Shown here: one piece after another, positions 21,880 through 33,659 of the stretch
How positions within the stretch are numbered: the first letter of the stretch is position 1
How the letters are laid out: each line of letters begins with the position of its first letter
NCBI RefSeq assembly: GCF_021130785.1
Contig: NC_060211.1
Coordinates: 29,497,001-29,561,000 of the forward strand
Direction: 5' to 3'
Source: Homalodisca vitripennis
Taxonomy: Eukaryota; Arthropoda; Insecta; Hemiptera; Cicadellidae
DNA: 64,000 bases
Notes under the pieces: model-generated
The model's input: only the letters and a program-made list of their open reading frames with translations
Databases searched by the model: none
Told to the model about the DNA's origin: nothing
Made by a program: the position numbers and the translations under genes

Positions 21880-23330
21880 CTTATACTGAAAAAATGATGA
21901 GAGAGATACAATAAAGATAGTAACAAAAGGCGTTTAGTGATGATGGAACCGTACAAACTATAATGCGAGGAGTATACACAATAAATAATAAAATATAAGA
22001 GTAATAATTGTAGAGCTATAGCGGTCAAAGTATAGAAGAACTCTGATGAATAAAGATGATATAAATATAGACGACAAAATAGTGGAACAACGTATAGCGA
22101 AATATAATGCAATGCGCATTGGACATTAATAATGATGACAGAACTGTGGTGGATTTAATGATGGATGAAAAGAGTTGATGAAAACAGTAACAACAATATT
22201 GAATATACTCGTAGAACGACAGAGGACTAATGATGGATGAAATCTATAGGATTAAAGGCGGGATACATATAGAGGACACATTAGTGGAACAATATAACGG
22301 AATGTAATGCAATGATCATAGGACAGTAATAATGATGACATAACTGTAATGGATTTAATGATGGATGAAAATAATTGAGGACAACAATAACAACAATATT
22401 TTATATAGAACGACAGAGGACTAATGATGGATGACATCTATAGGATTAAAGACGGGATACATATAGAGGACACATTAGTGGAACAATATAACGGAATGTA
22501 ATCCAATGAGCACAGGACATAAATAATGATGACAGAACTGTAGTGGATTTAATGATGGATGAATTAAAAGGGATTTAAGATAACAGTAACAACAATATTT
22601 TATATAGAACGACAGAGGACTAATGATGGATGAAATTATAGGATTAAAGACGGGATACATATAGAGGACACATTAGTGGAACAATATAACGGAATGTAAT
22701 GCAATGAGCACAGGACATAAATAATGATGACAGAACTGTAGTGGATTTAATGATGGATGAATTAAAGAGAATTGATGATAACAATAACAACCATATTGTA
22801 TATGGAACTATCGAGGATTAATGATGGATGGAATCTTTAGGATTCAAGACATGTTACATAGACAAGACAAAATTGTTCAATAATATACCGAAATGTAATG
22901 CAATGCGCACTGGTCAGTCATAATGATAACAGAACTGTAGTGGATTTAATGATGGAAGCATTAAAGAGAATTGGAGACAACAGAAATAACAATATTGGAT
23001 ATAGAACTGTGGAGGACCAATAATTAATGGATAAAATTTATAGGATTAAAAGCGGGAGATAAATATAGAGGACACATTAGAGGAACAATATAACGGAATA
23101 TAATGCAATGATCATAGGACAGTAATAATGATGACAGAACTGTAGTGGATTTAATGATGGATGAATTAAAGAGAATTGATGAAAACAGTAACAAACATAT
23201 TGGATATAGAATTGTAGAGGACGAATAATGTATGAAATCTATAGGACTAAAGGCGGGATAAATACCGTATAGAGGACAAAACGGTTCAACATTATGACAG
23301 GACTGATGTTTGGAGAACTCCATTTTCTGA
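21880..23330. repeat. Satellite array, about 200-bp unit, about 7 copies
   Basis: The marker gatgacagaactgtagtgga recurs at about 22137, 22337, 22531, 22729, 22928 and 23133, giving a period of 194-205 bp. Each unit also has atttaatgatggatgaa, ataacaacaatatt, agaggactaatgatggatga, and an acggaatgtaatgcaatg block. Copies diverge by point changes and short indels, so the array is not freshly amplified. The minus-strand frames here (60-99 codons) merely read the repeat. Confidence 0.9.
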
Positions 23331-24599
23331 GATAAATTAAAACGTTTATTGTGTTATATATGTTATTACTTCAAACTGTCTGCGTACAGATTTGACAACT
23401 TGTAGTTTTATACATACGGAAAATCAATGTTAATAAGGTGTTTTAGGTTGCCCTAAATATTTTTAAACAATCATTAAGTAAATTATTATGGCACGAAATG
23501 AGCGACGTTTCTAGTGGTACTCCAATTAGCAGTTTCCAAGAGTACTTTGCAAGTAATTAGGCCGCTAGAAGATTAAAAAGCTGTTGAGAATTCCTAATTT
23601 AATCTATACTAATATATACAAATCTAATGTTGTCTGTATTTGTGTTTGTGTATGTGTGTTACTCAATACAGTAAAAACTACTGGACCGATTGTACTGAAA
23701 TGTTACTCGAACATTCTTAGAGTCCCTGGTTGACATATTGGCCGATTCATATTTCAAAAATCCCTCTGAGTCACGCCCAACTTGTTTTGAAAAGTCCCTT
23801 TTTTGGCTTAACTGCTGGATAGTAACTGGGTTTTTGTAATCAGTTGTTCTTTGTAAACATTATAACGTGACGACCCAATCATATGTTTCATTAATATTTA
23901 AGTACCATTAAAAACTTATTTTGTTTATAACACTGAAGTAACAAGATTTATTATTTTGTTTTAACCTTCTTTGTAATCACTGTTCAATGATCAGGTTATA
24001 CAGATAACAAAATAGGAAATTTAAATAAAAATATACTTTTCACTTTATGGTAAGTATGCCGTGGTTGATCATTAGTGTAATGTACATAGCAAAGACAAAT
24101 TTACTACCTTACTTTTGCAACTGATATAAAGACTTTTATAAAACACATATTTCTTGTTTCTCTAATGAAGTAAGCCTTTTTAGACTAATTCATCTATTGC
24201 ATCAGAAATAACTTAAACTGGAGTAAACTACAATGGCCATAGGTATACATTTTTTATCTAGATAGGCTTCTCAGACGTGCGTACATGTATATAAGCTTGA
24301 CCAGGACAGTAACACAAAATCAACTTCCAATGGAGAGAATTCAAGTTCTTTCATGGTACATTTAAGTATTTTCACACTACGATATGTGGGCTCCAAAATA
24401 CTGCTTTTAAAATTTAAATCTAAAATAGATCAGGAGATTGCAATTGTTTCTGTGATTATCGTCTAACTCAGGAATGCCATTTAAAGGGAATGTCCCCCAC
24501 GATGAACGCGTTTGAAAAATTGACCATTCTCTCCGCTTCTTCACTCCAGGACAGCCACCTGCTTACTTTATAATTGAAAGCGGGGTTTCCTTGTACTGA
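23331..24599. other. AT-rich sequence with an old dispersed repeat at 23600-23800
   Basis: The stretch ctatactaatatatacaaat, then gtgtgttactcaatacagta and aaaactactggaccgattgt is the widespread insect repeat signature (aaaactactgg-accgatt), seen in Helitron-like and other repeats. The class cannot be fixed from this fragment. The rest is non-coding. Confidence 0.4.
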
Positions 24600-25865
24600 A
24601 AGACGTTTCCACTTTTTTTCCAACCACCATCAGGTGTTCTCACCATCCTAAGGTCAGGTTGGAGGAAACAAACGAGGTCGCTGGGCCGGCAATACATCAC
24701 CCTTTACCGAAGCCCAGGGGTATACAGCTGAGCCGCTACCCTTTTGACTGACCAGTCTCCATCAGCTGTTCTCACCATCCTAACGTCAGGTTGGAGCAGA
24801 CAAACGAGCTCGCTGAGCCGGCAATACATCTCCCTTTACCGGAGCCCAGGGGTATACAGCTGAGCCGCCACTCTATTGACTGACCAGTCTCCATCAGCTG
24901 TTCTCACCATCCTAACGTCAGGTTGGAGGAAACAAACGAGCTCGCTGGGCCGGCAATACATCGCCCTTTACCGGAGCCCAGGGGTATACAGCTGAGCCGC
25001 TACTCTATTGACTAATCAGACTCCATCAGCTGTTCCCACCATCCTAACGTCAGGTTGGAGCAGACAAACGAGCTCGCTGAGCCGGCAATACATCACTCTT
25101 TGGGGGAGCCCAGGGGTATACAGCTGAGCCGCCACTCTATTGACTGACCAGTCTCCATCAGCTGTTCTCATCATCCTAACGTCAGGTTGGAGGAAACAAA
25201 CTAGCTCGCTGGGCCGGCAATACATCACCCTTTACCGGAGCCCAGGGGTACAGCTGAGCCGCTACCCTAGTGACCGACTAGTCTCTACCAGCTGTCCTCA
25301 CCATCCTAACCTCAGATTGGAGCTGGGCCGGCAATACATCATCCTTTATCGGAGCCCAGGGGTATACAGCTGAGCCGCTACCCTAGTGACCGACTAGTCT
25401 CTACCAGCTGTCCTCACCATCCTAACCTCAGATTGGAGCTGGGCCGGCAATACATCATCCTTTATCGGAGCCCAGGGGTATACAGCTGAGCCGCTACCCT
25501 AGTGACTAGTCTCTACCAGTCTCTACCAGCTGTCCTCACCATCCTAACCTCATGGCCGGGCAATACATACCGGAGCCCAGGGGTATACAGCTGAGCCGCT
25601 ACCCTAGTGACCGACTAGTCTCTACCAGCTGTCCTCACCATCCTAACCTCAGATTGGAGCTGGGCCGGCAATACATCATCCTTTATCGGAGCCCAGGGGT
25701 ATACAGCTGAGCCGTTACCCTTTTGACTGACCAGTCTCCATCAGCTGTTCTCAACATCCTAACGTCAGGTTAGCAGACAAACGAGCTCGCTTGGCCGGCA
25801 ATACATCACCCTTTACCGGAGCCCAGGGGTATACAGCTGAGCCGCTACTCCAGCGACTGACCAAG
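24600..25865. repeat. GC-rich minisatellite, 132-bp and 116-bp units, about 10 copies
   Basis: The marker gtatacagctgagccgc recurs at 24720, 24852, 24984, 25116, 25248 (cagctgagccgc), 25362, 25478, 25582, 25699 and 25829. The first units are exactly 132 bp apart; the middle ones are 104-117 bp because they lack a gaaacaaacgagctcgct-type segment and share their own variants (gaccgactagtctctaccag). So two subfamilies sit in one array, with the long form at both ends. The array is GC-rich against an AT-rich genome. Frames crossing it are repeat-driven. Confidence 0.9.
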
Positions 25866-26881
25866 CGTGAATCTACCCTTTGTTTGGTACCTTGTTTTCC
25901 ACGTTAAAAACGCTTACTTCGTTTTTCAAGCGTTATTAATCACAAAACATAACGTTTTTACGGGAGCGTTTTATAACGGCGGGATTTGGTCCTTTATTGT
26001 AAACAATATTTCAATTTATTAAAGTATATTATATAAAGGTTAATTGAAATAAATTAAGAAAGTTAGTGTTGGTTTTAAAATTAATATACGTTTAAAATAA
26101 TTTTAAATTCTAAATTAAAAAGGGTATTTAGATTCTTTCTAAACTATTTCTTAAATTAATCATCTATGCAAAAACCAATCATCAAGCGTGTAACACTGCC
26201 TAAAAGCATGCAAAACCAACAGAGCGAAAAATAACAATTAACTACTAAGTTATGAATAGTGTTAACAAAATTGTAGGGCAGAGTCTGTAATTACTTGTAA
26301 TCTCCGAAGTTTTCTTATAGGTTTATATTATTTAAACACCGATCATCAAAATATAAAAGGATTAATAACTATATGCATAGGTTGCAGTGTGATAGCTGTA
26401 GCTGCAAAGAGTTAAGGCGAACCATTAAAATTGTATCTTTTTAAAATTTTCCTTATTTAATAATAACTTAAAATTTACATTTTCAACTCTAATTCTGGTT
26501 TCGATTTCTGTAAATCACTTCACAAATAATTTAAATTTAATAATTGTAATTATTCAATTTAACAATTTTTTCACAGTTTTTTCCATTGAGACATTTTGAC
26601 GTTTCAGATATTGTTCTTCGAAATTTAGGCCAAATAAACACACATTTAAATCAAACGTATGACAATCTATTAATTCATTAAGATCAACTTTTAAATCATT
26701 AAGTTATTCATATTTTATCATTTATTTATTTATTGTATATTTTACCAGTTACATTGCAGCTTGGAGTTTATTGTAATCTACGAATCAGCTTGTGGCACCA
26801 AACAAATATAAATGATGCAGACACGATATTCCCCGGCTGATCCACATTCGAGCAGAGCTTTATTTAGTCATTGGTGGTTAA
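25866..26881. other. AT-rich non-coding sequence
   Basis: No gene recognised. On the minus strand an AATAAA at 26864-26859 lies just downstream of the exon-like frame described next. Confidence 0.3.
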
Positions 26882-26965
26882 TTAGTGCCTGGAATGTGTA
26901 TAAACAGATTGCTTCATTACCGGTACAGATCCACATTTAATCACTAGGTTTGTTTCCGGATCGAT
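26882..26965 (-). CDS. Possible terminal exon, 27 codons plus stop, with poly-A signal
   Basis: On the minus strand the acceptor gcctcattacag is followed in phase by 27 codons (including IDPETNLVIKCGSVPVMKQS) and TAA at 26884-26882. AATAAA lies about 18 bases downstream (26864-26859). The residue mix is protein-like and the frame is also open upstream through the acceptor (the 61-codon frame 26882-27067 uses it). AATAAA is frequent in such AT-rich DNA, and the exon is short, so this remains a lead. Family not recognised. Confidence 0.25.
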   Translation of the reverse strand: MDPETNLVIKCGSVPVMKQSVYTHSRH

Positions 26966-27494
26966 CTGTAATGAGGCTAAGTTTTTATTTGATAACGAAT
27001 AATAAAACATGTTTTTACACATCCAATTGAAAGAAGTAAAATGACTTTTAGTTCTTTTCTCAGTCAAGGAATGAACATTAATCTGGCCCGAACATGAGTT
27101 TTATTATCCTGAATTACGCCTTTTTTTTCAGGAATCACGAATTTTCAGTTTTATAAATTATATTTAGTTAAAAAATTGATTTTCTTAACTCATAAGTGGA
27201 TAAAATCGATGTCACTCCCTGCAAAGATTTCAAATTTTTTATCATCAGCCATTTTTATTTGGTCTAGTTACAAGAACTCCCTAACTGCTTTGGATTCTTC
27301 ACGTGGTGTACATGTTCTGTATTCAGAGAAGTTAACATTAAAGTGCTATACATTTAATATAAAAATATTTTCTAAACCCAAAATTGATTACATCACCTTA
27401 ACTTGCTTTGGTGAAATTTTGATAACTTAAAAGCACACGTACATTGTTCCATTTGCCCATCAAGGATCTTAAATTACATATGCTATTACTGTCC
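26966..27494. other. AT-rich non-coding sequence
   Basis: A plus-strand 84-codon frame at 27176-27430 is K/I/F/S-rich and has no motifs; I read it as chance. Confidence 0.3.
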
Positions 27495-27840
27495 AATGTC
27501 TTTTTCCTTTGGGGCGTGAGGTCAAATCCACCGGCAAACTGAGTAAGGACTTCGAGGGTCAGTCGGTAGTCAATAGAAACTTCGGTTCATCTTCTTGGAA
27601 TAATGATTCTGGAAACAGGGAGTGCCCAATGGTTCCTTAGTCCATTTGTATCGATTATAGGTAGCTTGGTGCTGTCGATGGGTTTGATGGTAGTGGCAGT
27701 GATAGCTCCGCAATACACTTGAGTACGCAAGCTGACATGCACTTTGTCGACGTGAACTCCAAGATTCATTCAATAAACTTCTTTTTGTCTCCAAAATGAA
27801 TGGAGGACGTAGCCATCGCATGACATTGGTGTCGGTTATA
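27495..27840 (-). pseudogene. Decayed coding segment, unidentified
   Basis: On the minus strand one frame from about 27835 to 27495 is interrupted by two stops (a TGA just before the 27769 ATG and a TGA at about 27587-27589) yet stays protein-like on both sides: before, CDGYVLHSFWRQKEVY; middle, VDKVHVSLRTQVYCGAIT and KPIDSTKLPIIDTNG; after, VSIDYRLTLEVLTQFAGGFD. The middle part alone is a 60-codon ATG frame. A second frame is also open (83 codons) but has an S/R/H/Y-rich shadow composition. The neighbour is a PLE fragment on the same strand, so it may be transposon-derived. Family not recognised. Confidence 0.35.
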
Positions 27841-27894
27841 GATAGCTGACAGCCGGTCAGCCGGTATATTTACAAAACTTGCTCAACTATTCGT

Positions 27895-28355
27895 TTAAAG
27901 TTTGTTATAGATGATGGAAGGTTGGAAAGGATAACAGAATTCGGGACATTATCCACCGTTATATTTTACAAAAGGTATAACACTGAAGGATGTTAGTAAA
28001 TTCGCTGCCAATTAAATTTGTGAAGATTTTTTTACTTTTAACTTCAGTACTAGTTTGGAGGATGTGTTATTCCTGGTGGTGATAAGCAATTATTTCTTTG
28101 AGTAAGGATTTAGACACATGAAATTATTTTGCTGGCTTCCTTGCTGTAAAAAGGCGCTTTGAGAGAGAAATCCTTAGGTATTAGATTTTCATCCCTACAT
28201 TTATGTAAAAAGGTCAGATGATTGGGATGCATAGTTGACTTAAGGTGCAAGTTTTCAAGTTCACTGATTTGTTTACCGGTTCCTGGTCCGAGTGTTATAC
28301 CTTTTGTAACATATAACGATGACAAATGTGTGAAATACTGTTATCCTTTTGCTTT
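27895..28355 (-). mobile_element. Penelope-like element fragment with N-terminal coding sequence (family 2 ends)
   Basis: Minus strand. Residues in the 28325-28110 frame include HPNHLTFLHKCRDENLIPKD and KAPFYSKEASKII, matching the conserved start of PLE polyproteins (H..FL..C...LIPK). After a stop the similarity continues in another frame (SKSLLKEIIAYHHQE, then IFTNLIGSEFTNIL), so the reading frame is broken. Both sides carry family-2 PLE terminal sequence (gtgttataccttttgtaa), reading outward in opposite directions at 27895-27990 and 28290-28355. The whole is about 460 bp: a 5' stub of the element with inverted ends and no reverse transcriptase. Confidence 0.7.
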
Positions 28356-28839
28356 ATTAAATTTTTATTAAAATTTAAAATACTGTATTGGTAAAATTAC
28401 GCGCCGAATTTCGATGTTTGTACCCGCCGCCCCCCCCTACCCGGTGAAGAATAAAAGTTAAATGCCATTTTTTCATATTCTTCTATATTTCTTAAATCTC
28501 GTATTGAAAAAAATACATTTTAGCTAATACAAGTTCCAGATTTTTTTATTTTTCGTTGTAAAAGTGCTCTTTAGTTTTAGTGTTTAGTTTTAACTGGTAA
28601 TCGACCTAAATACTGGAAGTTATTATTTGCAAATAATTTTTCTTTATATGCTTTTATATAAAATATAATATTATACATATCTAAAAGCATAAATAAAAAA
28701 CTAAAGTTTAATGTAACTTTGTTATTTTAAATCTACAAGTCAGTTTTTGGTTAACACTCGAAACTCGTGTATCAATACTTTTTCATCAGAGTGTTGTATT
28801 TGAAATTGTAATTTTAATATTTGGATCTGCTTCCAGACC
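28356..28839. other. AT-rich sequence with a short poly-C repeat fragment
   Basis: cgccgcccccccctacccgg at about 28426 matches part of the 18.5-18.6 kb repeat fragment. Nothing else recognised. Confidence 0.3.
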
Positions 28840-29160
28840 AAGATAAGAGAACATGTATCGTCGTCCTCAAGTGTATAAAGCTGTGTACGATGGACTGTGG
28901 GTAAATCTAACACGTGTGTGAAAGCAAACCGCTCACAGAGGTCTTAGTTGCTGCCAAATCCGGCAGATTACCTAGCCCAGCTTTATCGTTTCTGTATAGT
29001 GAGGTTAATGGTGGCGTTAACACCAATTCCTTTCAGCATAGAAGTACTCCCTCCCCTCCTACTAAGGCGGGCTGTGACACGAGAACTTAGCAGTAGGAGT
29101 TCTGCTGTAATAATTTAACCCTTATAATATCATTACTGTACAAGGCAGGGGTACGCCACA
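28840..29160. other. GC-richer block, unidentified
   Basis: Composition rises (ctagcccagctttatcgttt; ctcccctcctactaaggcgg) and a near-palindrome tggtggcgttaacacca lies at about 29010. No open frame or splice pair is convincing. It could be an LTR or regulatory block; no second copy was seen here. Confidence 0.25.
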
Positions 29161-29294
29161 CCATGTGTCGCTTAACAGTCTTTCAGCCACATTGTTAATA
29201 AACGTCATATGATTGTACTCGGTTTATTTATAAATGTATCTACTCTCGATTTCCTTATTGCTGTCACGGTTACCCATTATACCAACGAAAAAAG

Positions 29295-29490
29295 TTCGCT
29301 AACGCTCAGCCAACCCCATGGATTTACACGCACCATCATCGAAGTCAATGTTTCTTTACAGAATTGCAACATAAAGAAAATTTTCAAGCATTGTTCATTC
29401 TCTAGATATCGTGGAGACAAGCAGATAGACAGAAATAAATGTTATTATCCCCTCGAGTGATAGGCTTTACTAACGCTCGGCCATCCAACT
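29295..29490 (+). repeat. Dispersed repeat copy (fullest in the window)
   Basis: Begins gttcgctaacgctcagccaa and ends gataggctttactaacgctc then ggccatcc, so the element is bounded by direct copies of a ctaacgctcrgcca motif. It includes agatatcgtggagacaagca then gatagacag, shared with the 61.6-61.8 kb copy. The plus frame 29209-29460 runs through it and is not a gene. Confidence 0.5.
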
Positions 29491-30909
29491 GACAATCATA
29501 GGTGGTGTATTTATTTATGTTGGTTCTGCCTCATTAAAATCGCTTCAGATGAACAAGACTAGAACACGCTTTTAAACTAATTATTTAGTTCGTACACTTT
29601 CCTTACCTCAACTTCACGTCAATATGTTTCATAAAGCTATTGTTTACAAAAACCATATTATACCATATTTATACGTAATCGCGTATAATATTTCAGTATT
29701 ACAGTGAAATATTAATATCGTGTATCACATAATATTGTACATGCACAATATTTTTATTGAGCTAATAACAGAGCTGTTATATAATTAATGTACGTGGTAT
29801 AAATTTAAAAATTTATGGAAATATCAGGTTGTATTTCTATTACAAAAGATCGTTTTTATTAACACTAAATTATGTTGCGAAAAACTGCAAAGGACATTAA
29901 ATGTCCGAAACTACAAATTTAAAAAGTAACTAGCGTACAGTCTAGAGTAAATTTTAGCTAGATTTTGTACAAAAATCAACCTAATGCAATTATTGTCCTC
30001 ATAGTATAAGCTATAAATAGTTCTTGCAAAATACTACACTGAAAATGACCCCCAGAATTCAAAACAACCCCTGTTCAAAAGGGGGTTGCCACAATCGTGA
30101 TTTGTGGTAACGATAACAGTTTGAAAAAATCCAAAACAATTTGAAACTCTAATGATTTAACTTATAATTAAATATCTGGTGGATATTAATAAGGTTCTTA
30201 AATTAAATAAAATATTATCTCAGAAAAATTTCAATTTTGAATTTTTAACCTTTTTGCTACCCTCCTATTTTGACCTCCTAGTGCGGGTGACGATATATTT
30301 TCCTGTCGATTTTAAGAGAAATCAAGTTGTGCGTTTATACATTGCAAATTGATTTTTAGCTCCTGATATGAATGGGTATTGGCTACAGCATAAAAACCCG
30401 CTATTAAACAGATAAACCATTTACTAAAGCAATTTTCCTGCTCTGTGCAGAATTAAAAGTGAATGCAGAGAACAATATGATTTAATAACTTCAGTGCTTA
30501 ATCAATTTATCTAATTTGAGTATAATTCCTACTTATAATATAAACACCTAACTTAATATTGTGAGGTTTATAAAGAGTTCCCTGTTACGAATCCACTCTT
30601 TCTATGCAACTTCCTTCCCTTCCATAATGAGAGGTAGAGTCACGACTCAGTCAGAGGCTTTCTTTTGTTGTGTTTCTTTACCTTTTGACCATCCATTCAA
30701 TTCATAGTCTGCATTCATAGGGATAATAATGAGCTCACAATCATTTACATACTTTCTTTCATACTCAGAAGAGCCATTGTAATGTGCATGTGAGTCTACA
30801 TGTCTTCAATCCATAGATGAGTACTACGATATTTGGTTTAATGTACTAATTAAGTTTATATTATATTATTAAAACAGTACAATATGATTTCGCTTTCAAG
30901 GAGGTTCAT
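29491..30909. other. AT-rich non-coding sequence
   Basis: No gene, RNA or repeat recognised. A slightly GC-richer patch at 30580-30700 shows nothing identifiable. Confidence 0.3.
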
Positions 30910-31113
30910 CTTAATTTTTTATTGTCTAAAGTCAGTTTGATCGAACATTTCCTGAGCCTGCTGTTAGAGTCAGTATTAGTTTAATCATATGTATCTATAT
31001 CTAGTACAAATTATTTTGCAAGAGGTTGTCAATATTTCAATTCTTTTTTGTTTAAAGACAATTTGGTCGAGCATTTCCTGAGTCTGTTGTTGTTTGAGTC
31101 AGTATTAGTTTTG

Positions 31114-31173
<60 letters not shown>

Positions 31174-31511
31174 ATATTTAGTACATATTACTTTCCTACA
31201 GGTTGTCAATATTTCAATTCTTTATTGTCTAAAGACAGTTTGGTCGAACATTTCCTGAGCCTGTTACAGTTCGAGTCAGTATTAGTTTAATCATATGTAT
31301 CTATATCTAGTACAAATTATTTTGCAAGAGGTTGTCAATATTTCAATTCTTTTTTGTTTAAAGACAGTTTGGTCGAACATTTCCTGAGCCTGTCACAGTT
31401 CGAGTCAGTATTAGTTTAATCATATGTATCTATATCTAGTAAAAATTATTTTGCAAGAGGTTGTCAATATTTCAATTCTTTTTTGTTTAAGGACAGTTTG
31501 GTCGAACATTT
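30910..31511 (+). repeat. Satellite array, about 128-bp unit, left part
   Basis: The marker catttcctgag recurs at 30946, 31072, 31249, 31378 and 31507. Spacing is 126-129 bp except one interval of 177 bp, lengthened by a (TA)n expansion. Units read gttgtcaatatttcaattct, ttgtttaaagacagtttggt, cgaacatttcctgag, then gagtcagtattagttt and atctatatctagtacaaatt. The array continues after the retrotransposon insertion, at 32375-32625. Confidence 0.85.
31119..31172. repeat. (TA)n microsatellite, about 27 repeats
   Basis: An uninterrupted TA tract expanded from the catatgtatctatatcta part of one satellite unit. Confidence 0.95.
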
Positions 31512-32272
31512 CCTGAGTATGCTTGCTTGATAGTGACCTAACTTTCTCTGATCACGTCACTCATGCTATCCAGCGTGCTCTTGGCAGATTAAGAGGCCTG
31601 TACAGATTCAGAGGTCTGCTGCCGGAATTCGCCAAGCTTCAGCTTATGCGGTCATTTACTACTGCTATCCTGCTGCTCACGGTAACAGCAACTCCGGAGT
31701 GACGTCGATCGCATTCAGAGTCTACGATTCATTTTCAATTTGAGACGATTTGATCACGTATCCCCCTTTCGTTATGCTGCTAAGTTTCTGCCAATGGAAT
31801 CCGTCTGCAGGATGCTGACGTGCTGCATGGTCCGCAAAAATCCTATCACAAAAGGAACCACGGTACCTGAGTGAGCAGTTGTTGTTGTTCAGGGAGGAGG
31901 TCTCGCAACGTAGCACCCGCCATGGCTATCCGCTAAACTTTCGTAGAGTCAGATATGAAGTCGGAAGAAGGAGTTTCTCATACTTCGGCTCTAAGTTGTA
32001 CAACGATCTCCCCCTTAGCCTAAAAGAATGCAGTTGTTCCTCATTTAAAAGGAAACTTAAACACTTTTTGATTGTTGACACTTAACTTAGTTAAGCTAAG
32101 TATGTACGAATAACAAACTTACAGTTTTTACCACTGCATTATTTTTAATTATAGAGACCAGATTTTATTGTACCTGTTTAAATTAAGTTTAGTTTAGTTT
32201 TTGTTATCTACTTTTTAAGGTCTTCAGTGACTTGAGTTGTTCTGAAAACAGTAACTGTACTGAGAAACGCTA

Positions 32273-32275
<3 letters not shown>
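31512..32275 (+). mobile_element. Non-LTR retrotransposon 3' end (ORF2 C-terminus)
   Basis: Reads as the end of an insect Jockey/CR1-type ORF2 with frameshifts. First part: DSDLTFSDHVTHAIQRALG, then LQLMRSFTTAILLL. Middle frame: RRFDHVSPFRYAAKFLPM. Last frame, open to a stop at 32083-32085: NFRRVRYEVGRRSFSYFGSK, LYNDLPLSLKECSCSSFKRK, LKHFL. This order (D..L.f..Hv, DHVSP, rR.FsYfG..lyN.LP, FKrkLk.fL) is characteristic of the post-RT region of these elements. The catalytic RT motifs are missing, so this is a 5'-truncated or decayed copy. After the stop a short AT-rich 3' region runs into a TA tract. It sits inside the 128-bp satellite: the sequence leaves a unit at catttcctgagt and rejoins one near agtacatattattt. 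Confidence 0.8.
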
Positions 32276-32307
<32 letters not shown>

Positions 32308-32374
32308 CTATATATATATATATAGTTATATATATATATATATATATATATATACTATATATATATATAGTACA
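32276..32374. repeat. Palindromic TA tracts
   Basis: Long TA runs are broken symmetrically by aactata, atagtta and tagtac, so the tract can fold on itself. It joins the retrotransposon tail to the resumed satellite. Confidence 0.9.
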
Positions 32375-32625
32375 TATTATTTTAAAAGAAGTTTTCAGTA
32401 TTTCAATTCTTTATTGTCTTAAGACAGTTTGGTCGAACATTTCCTGAGTCTGTTGTTGTTCTAGTCAGTATTACTTTTATCATATCTAATACAAGATCTC
32501 ATTTTACAAGAGGTTGTCAATATTACAATATTCTTTATTACCAGAACCTGTTATTGTTGGAGTCAGTATTAATATTATCACGTTTATCTACATCTAGTAC
32601 ATATTATTTTACAAGAGGTCGCCAA
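32375..32625 (+). repeat. 128-bp satellite, right part
   Basis: Resumes with agttttcagtatttcaattc, then ggtcgaacatttcctgagtc. A second, more diverged unit ends at about 32625 (tttacaagaggtcgcc). Confidence 0.75.
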
Positions 32626-33049
32626 AAATAATATTGGCTAATCTTCACAGTTGTGAAACATAAAAAGATTAATCGACTCTATAAAATGTTAACAAAGTTG
32701 GATACTTGTTTTAATTTGTTCATATTGCTTGTTAGAATGTAATTTTAATTAGTATACTGCATCTCTCACACGATATGTATGAATTATTATAGCTATTGTT
32801 TTGTTTTCCTTTTTATGTACTCGTCTTGTTCTTAGCTGCATAGAAGTCGCACGTAAAGATCGTAAAATTGAAATAGGGAAGAGCGTTACTTCTGGATAAA
32901 GCTGGCAAAACTTATGTTAAATCCAATTTATACAATATTTACCAATATTTTACAACCATACAGTTAATCAAGATTGTAGAGAAATCAAATCCTTGAGCTA
33001 TAAAGTAATCTCAAGAACGAGAATAGATGGAAGTCTTGCACTTCTTCAA
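32626..33049. other. AT-rich non-coding sequence
   Basis: Nothing recognised. Confidence 0.3.
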
Positions 33050-33420
33050 TACATTAGGACATCGGCTCTATAATACGGTTATGAATATATTAGATTTAGA
33101 TTATTAATATGAGTTAATTATATGTATAGGGATATTAACTCATTACGGCTATAACTACTATATTGGATGTAAATTATTAGATATTAGTATATTATATGTC
33201 GAGTTAGGACATTAGCCCATTATGGATATAGCTATATTGGATTAGATTATTAGGTACGAGTGTATTTAATCAAACACACTCGTACCTAATAATCACGTCA
33301 TATGATACCTATAATACCAATAAGGAACTACTACGTTGTTAAGGTATTACATTGTTGGTATAGTTATAGCTGTAATGAGCTAATAATAATAATGAGCCGT
33401 AACATATATAATAACACAAC
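33050..33420. repeat. Palindromic block with an 18-bp perfect hairpin
   Basis: attattaggtacgagtgt (33246-33263) pairs perfectly with acactcgtacctaataat (33276-33293) around 12 bases. Weaker inverted similarity extends outward: gatattaactcattacggct then ataactac on the left matches the reverse of the right side (gctgtaatgagctaataat). The left arm also has an internal direct repeat (attaactcattacggctata and attagcccattatggatata). A foldback element or cruciform-type sequence is likely. Confidence 0.65.
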
Positions 33421-33659
33421 ATGTAATATAAATTCCTGACATTATTATTTACTTTGTTTTTTTTTTTTTGCAGTATCAATATAATTTTGTATTTCACTTA
33501 ATATAATGCAATTGACATTTACAAAAACGTATCTCTCGAATAACAATTCGAATAAAAAGTATATGTATCGATTTGGATCAATGCGAATAACATTTAAATC
33601 AATAATCCAATTTTTAATCAATGTTACATAAACCAGTATGTAATACACAATCATTGCAT

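Noticed and set aside
21849..23323. Several 60-99 codon minus-strand ORFs rich in L, S, I and Y
   Set aside because: All lie in the 200-bp satellite or its border and repeat with it.
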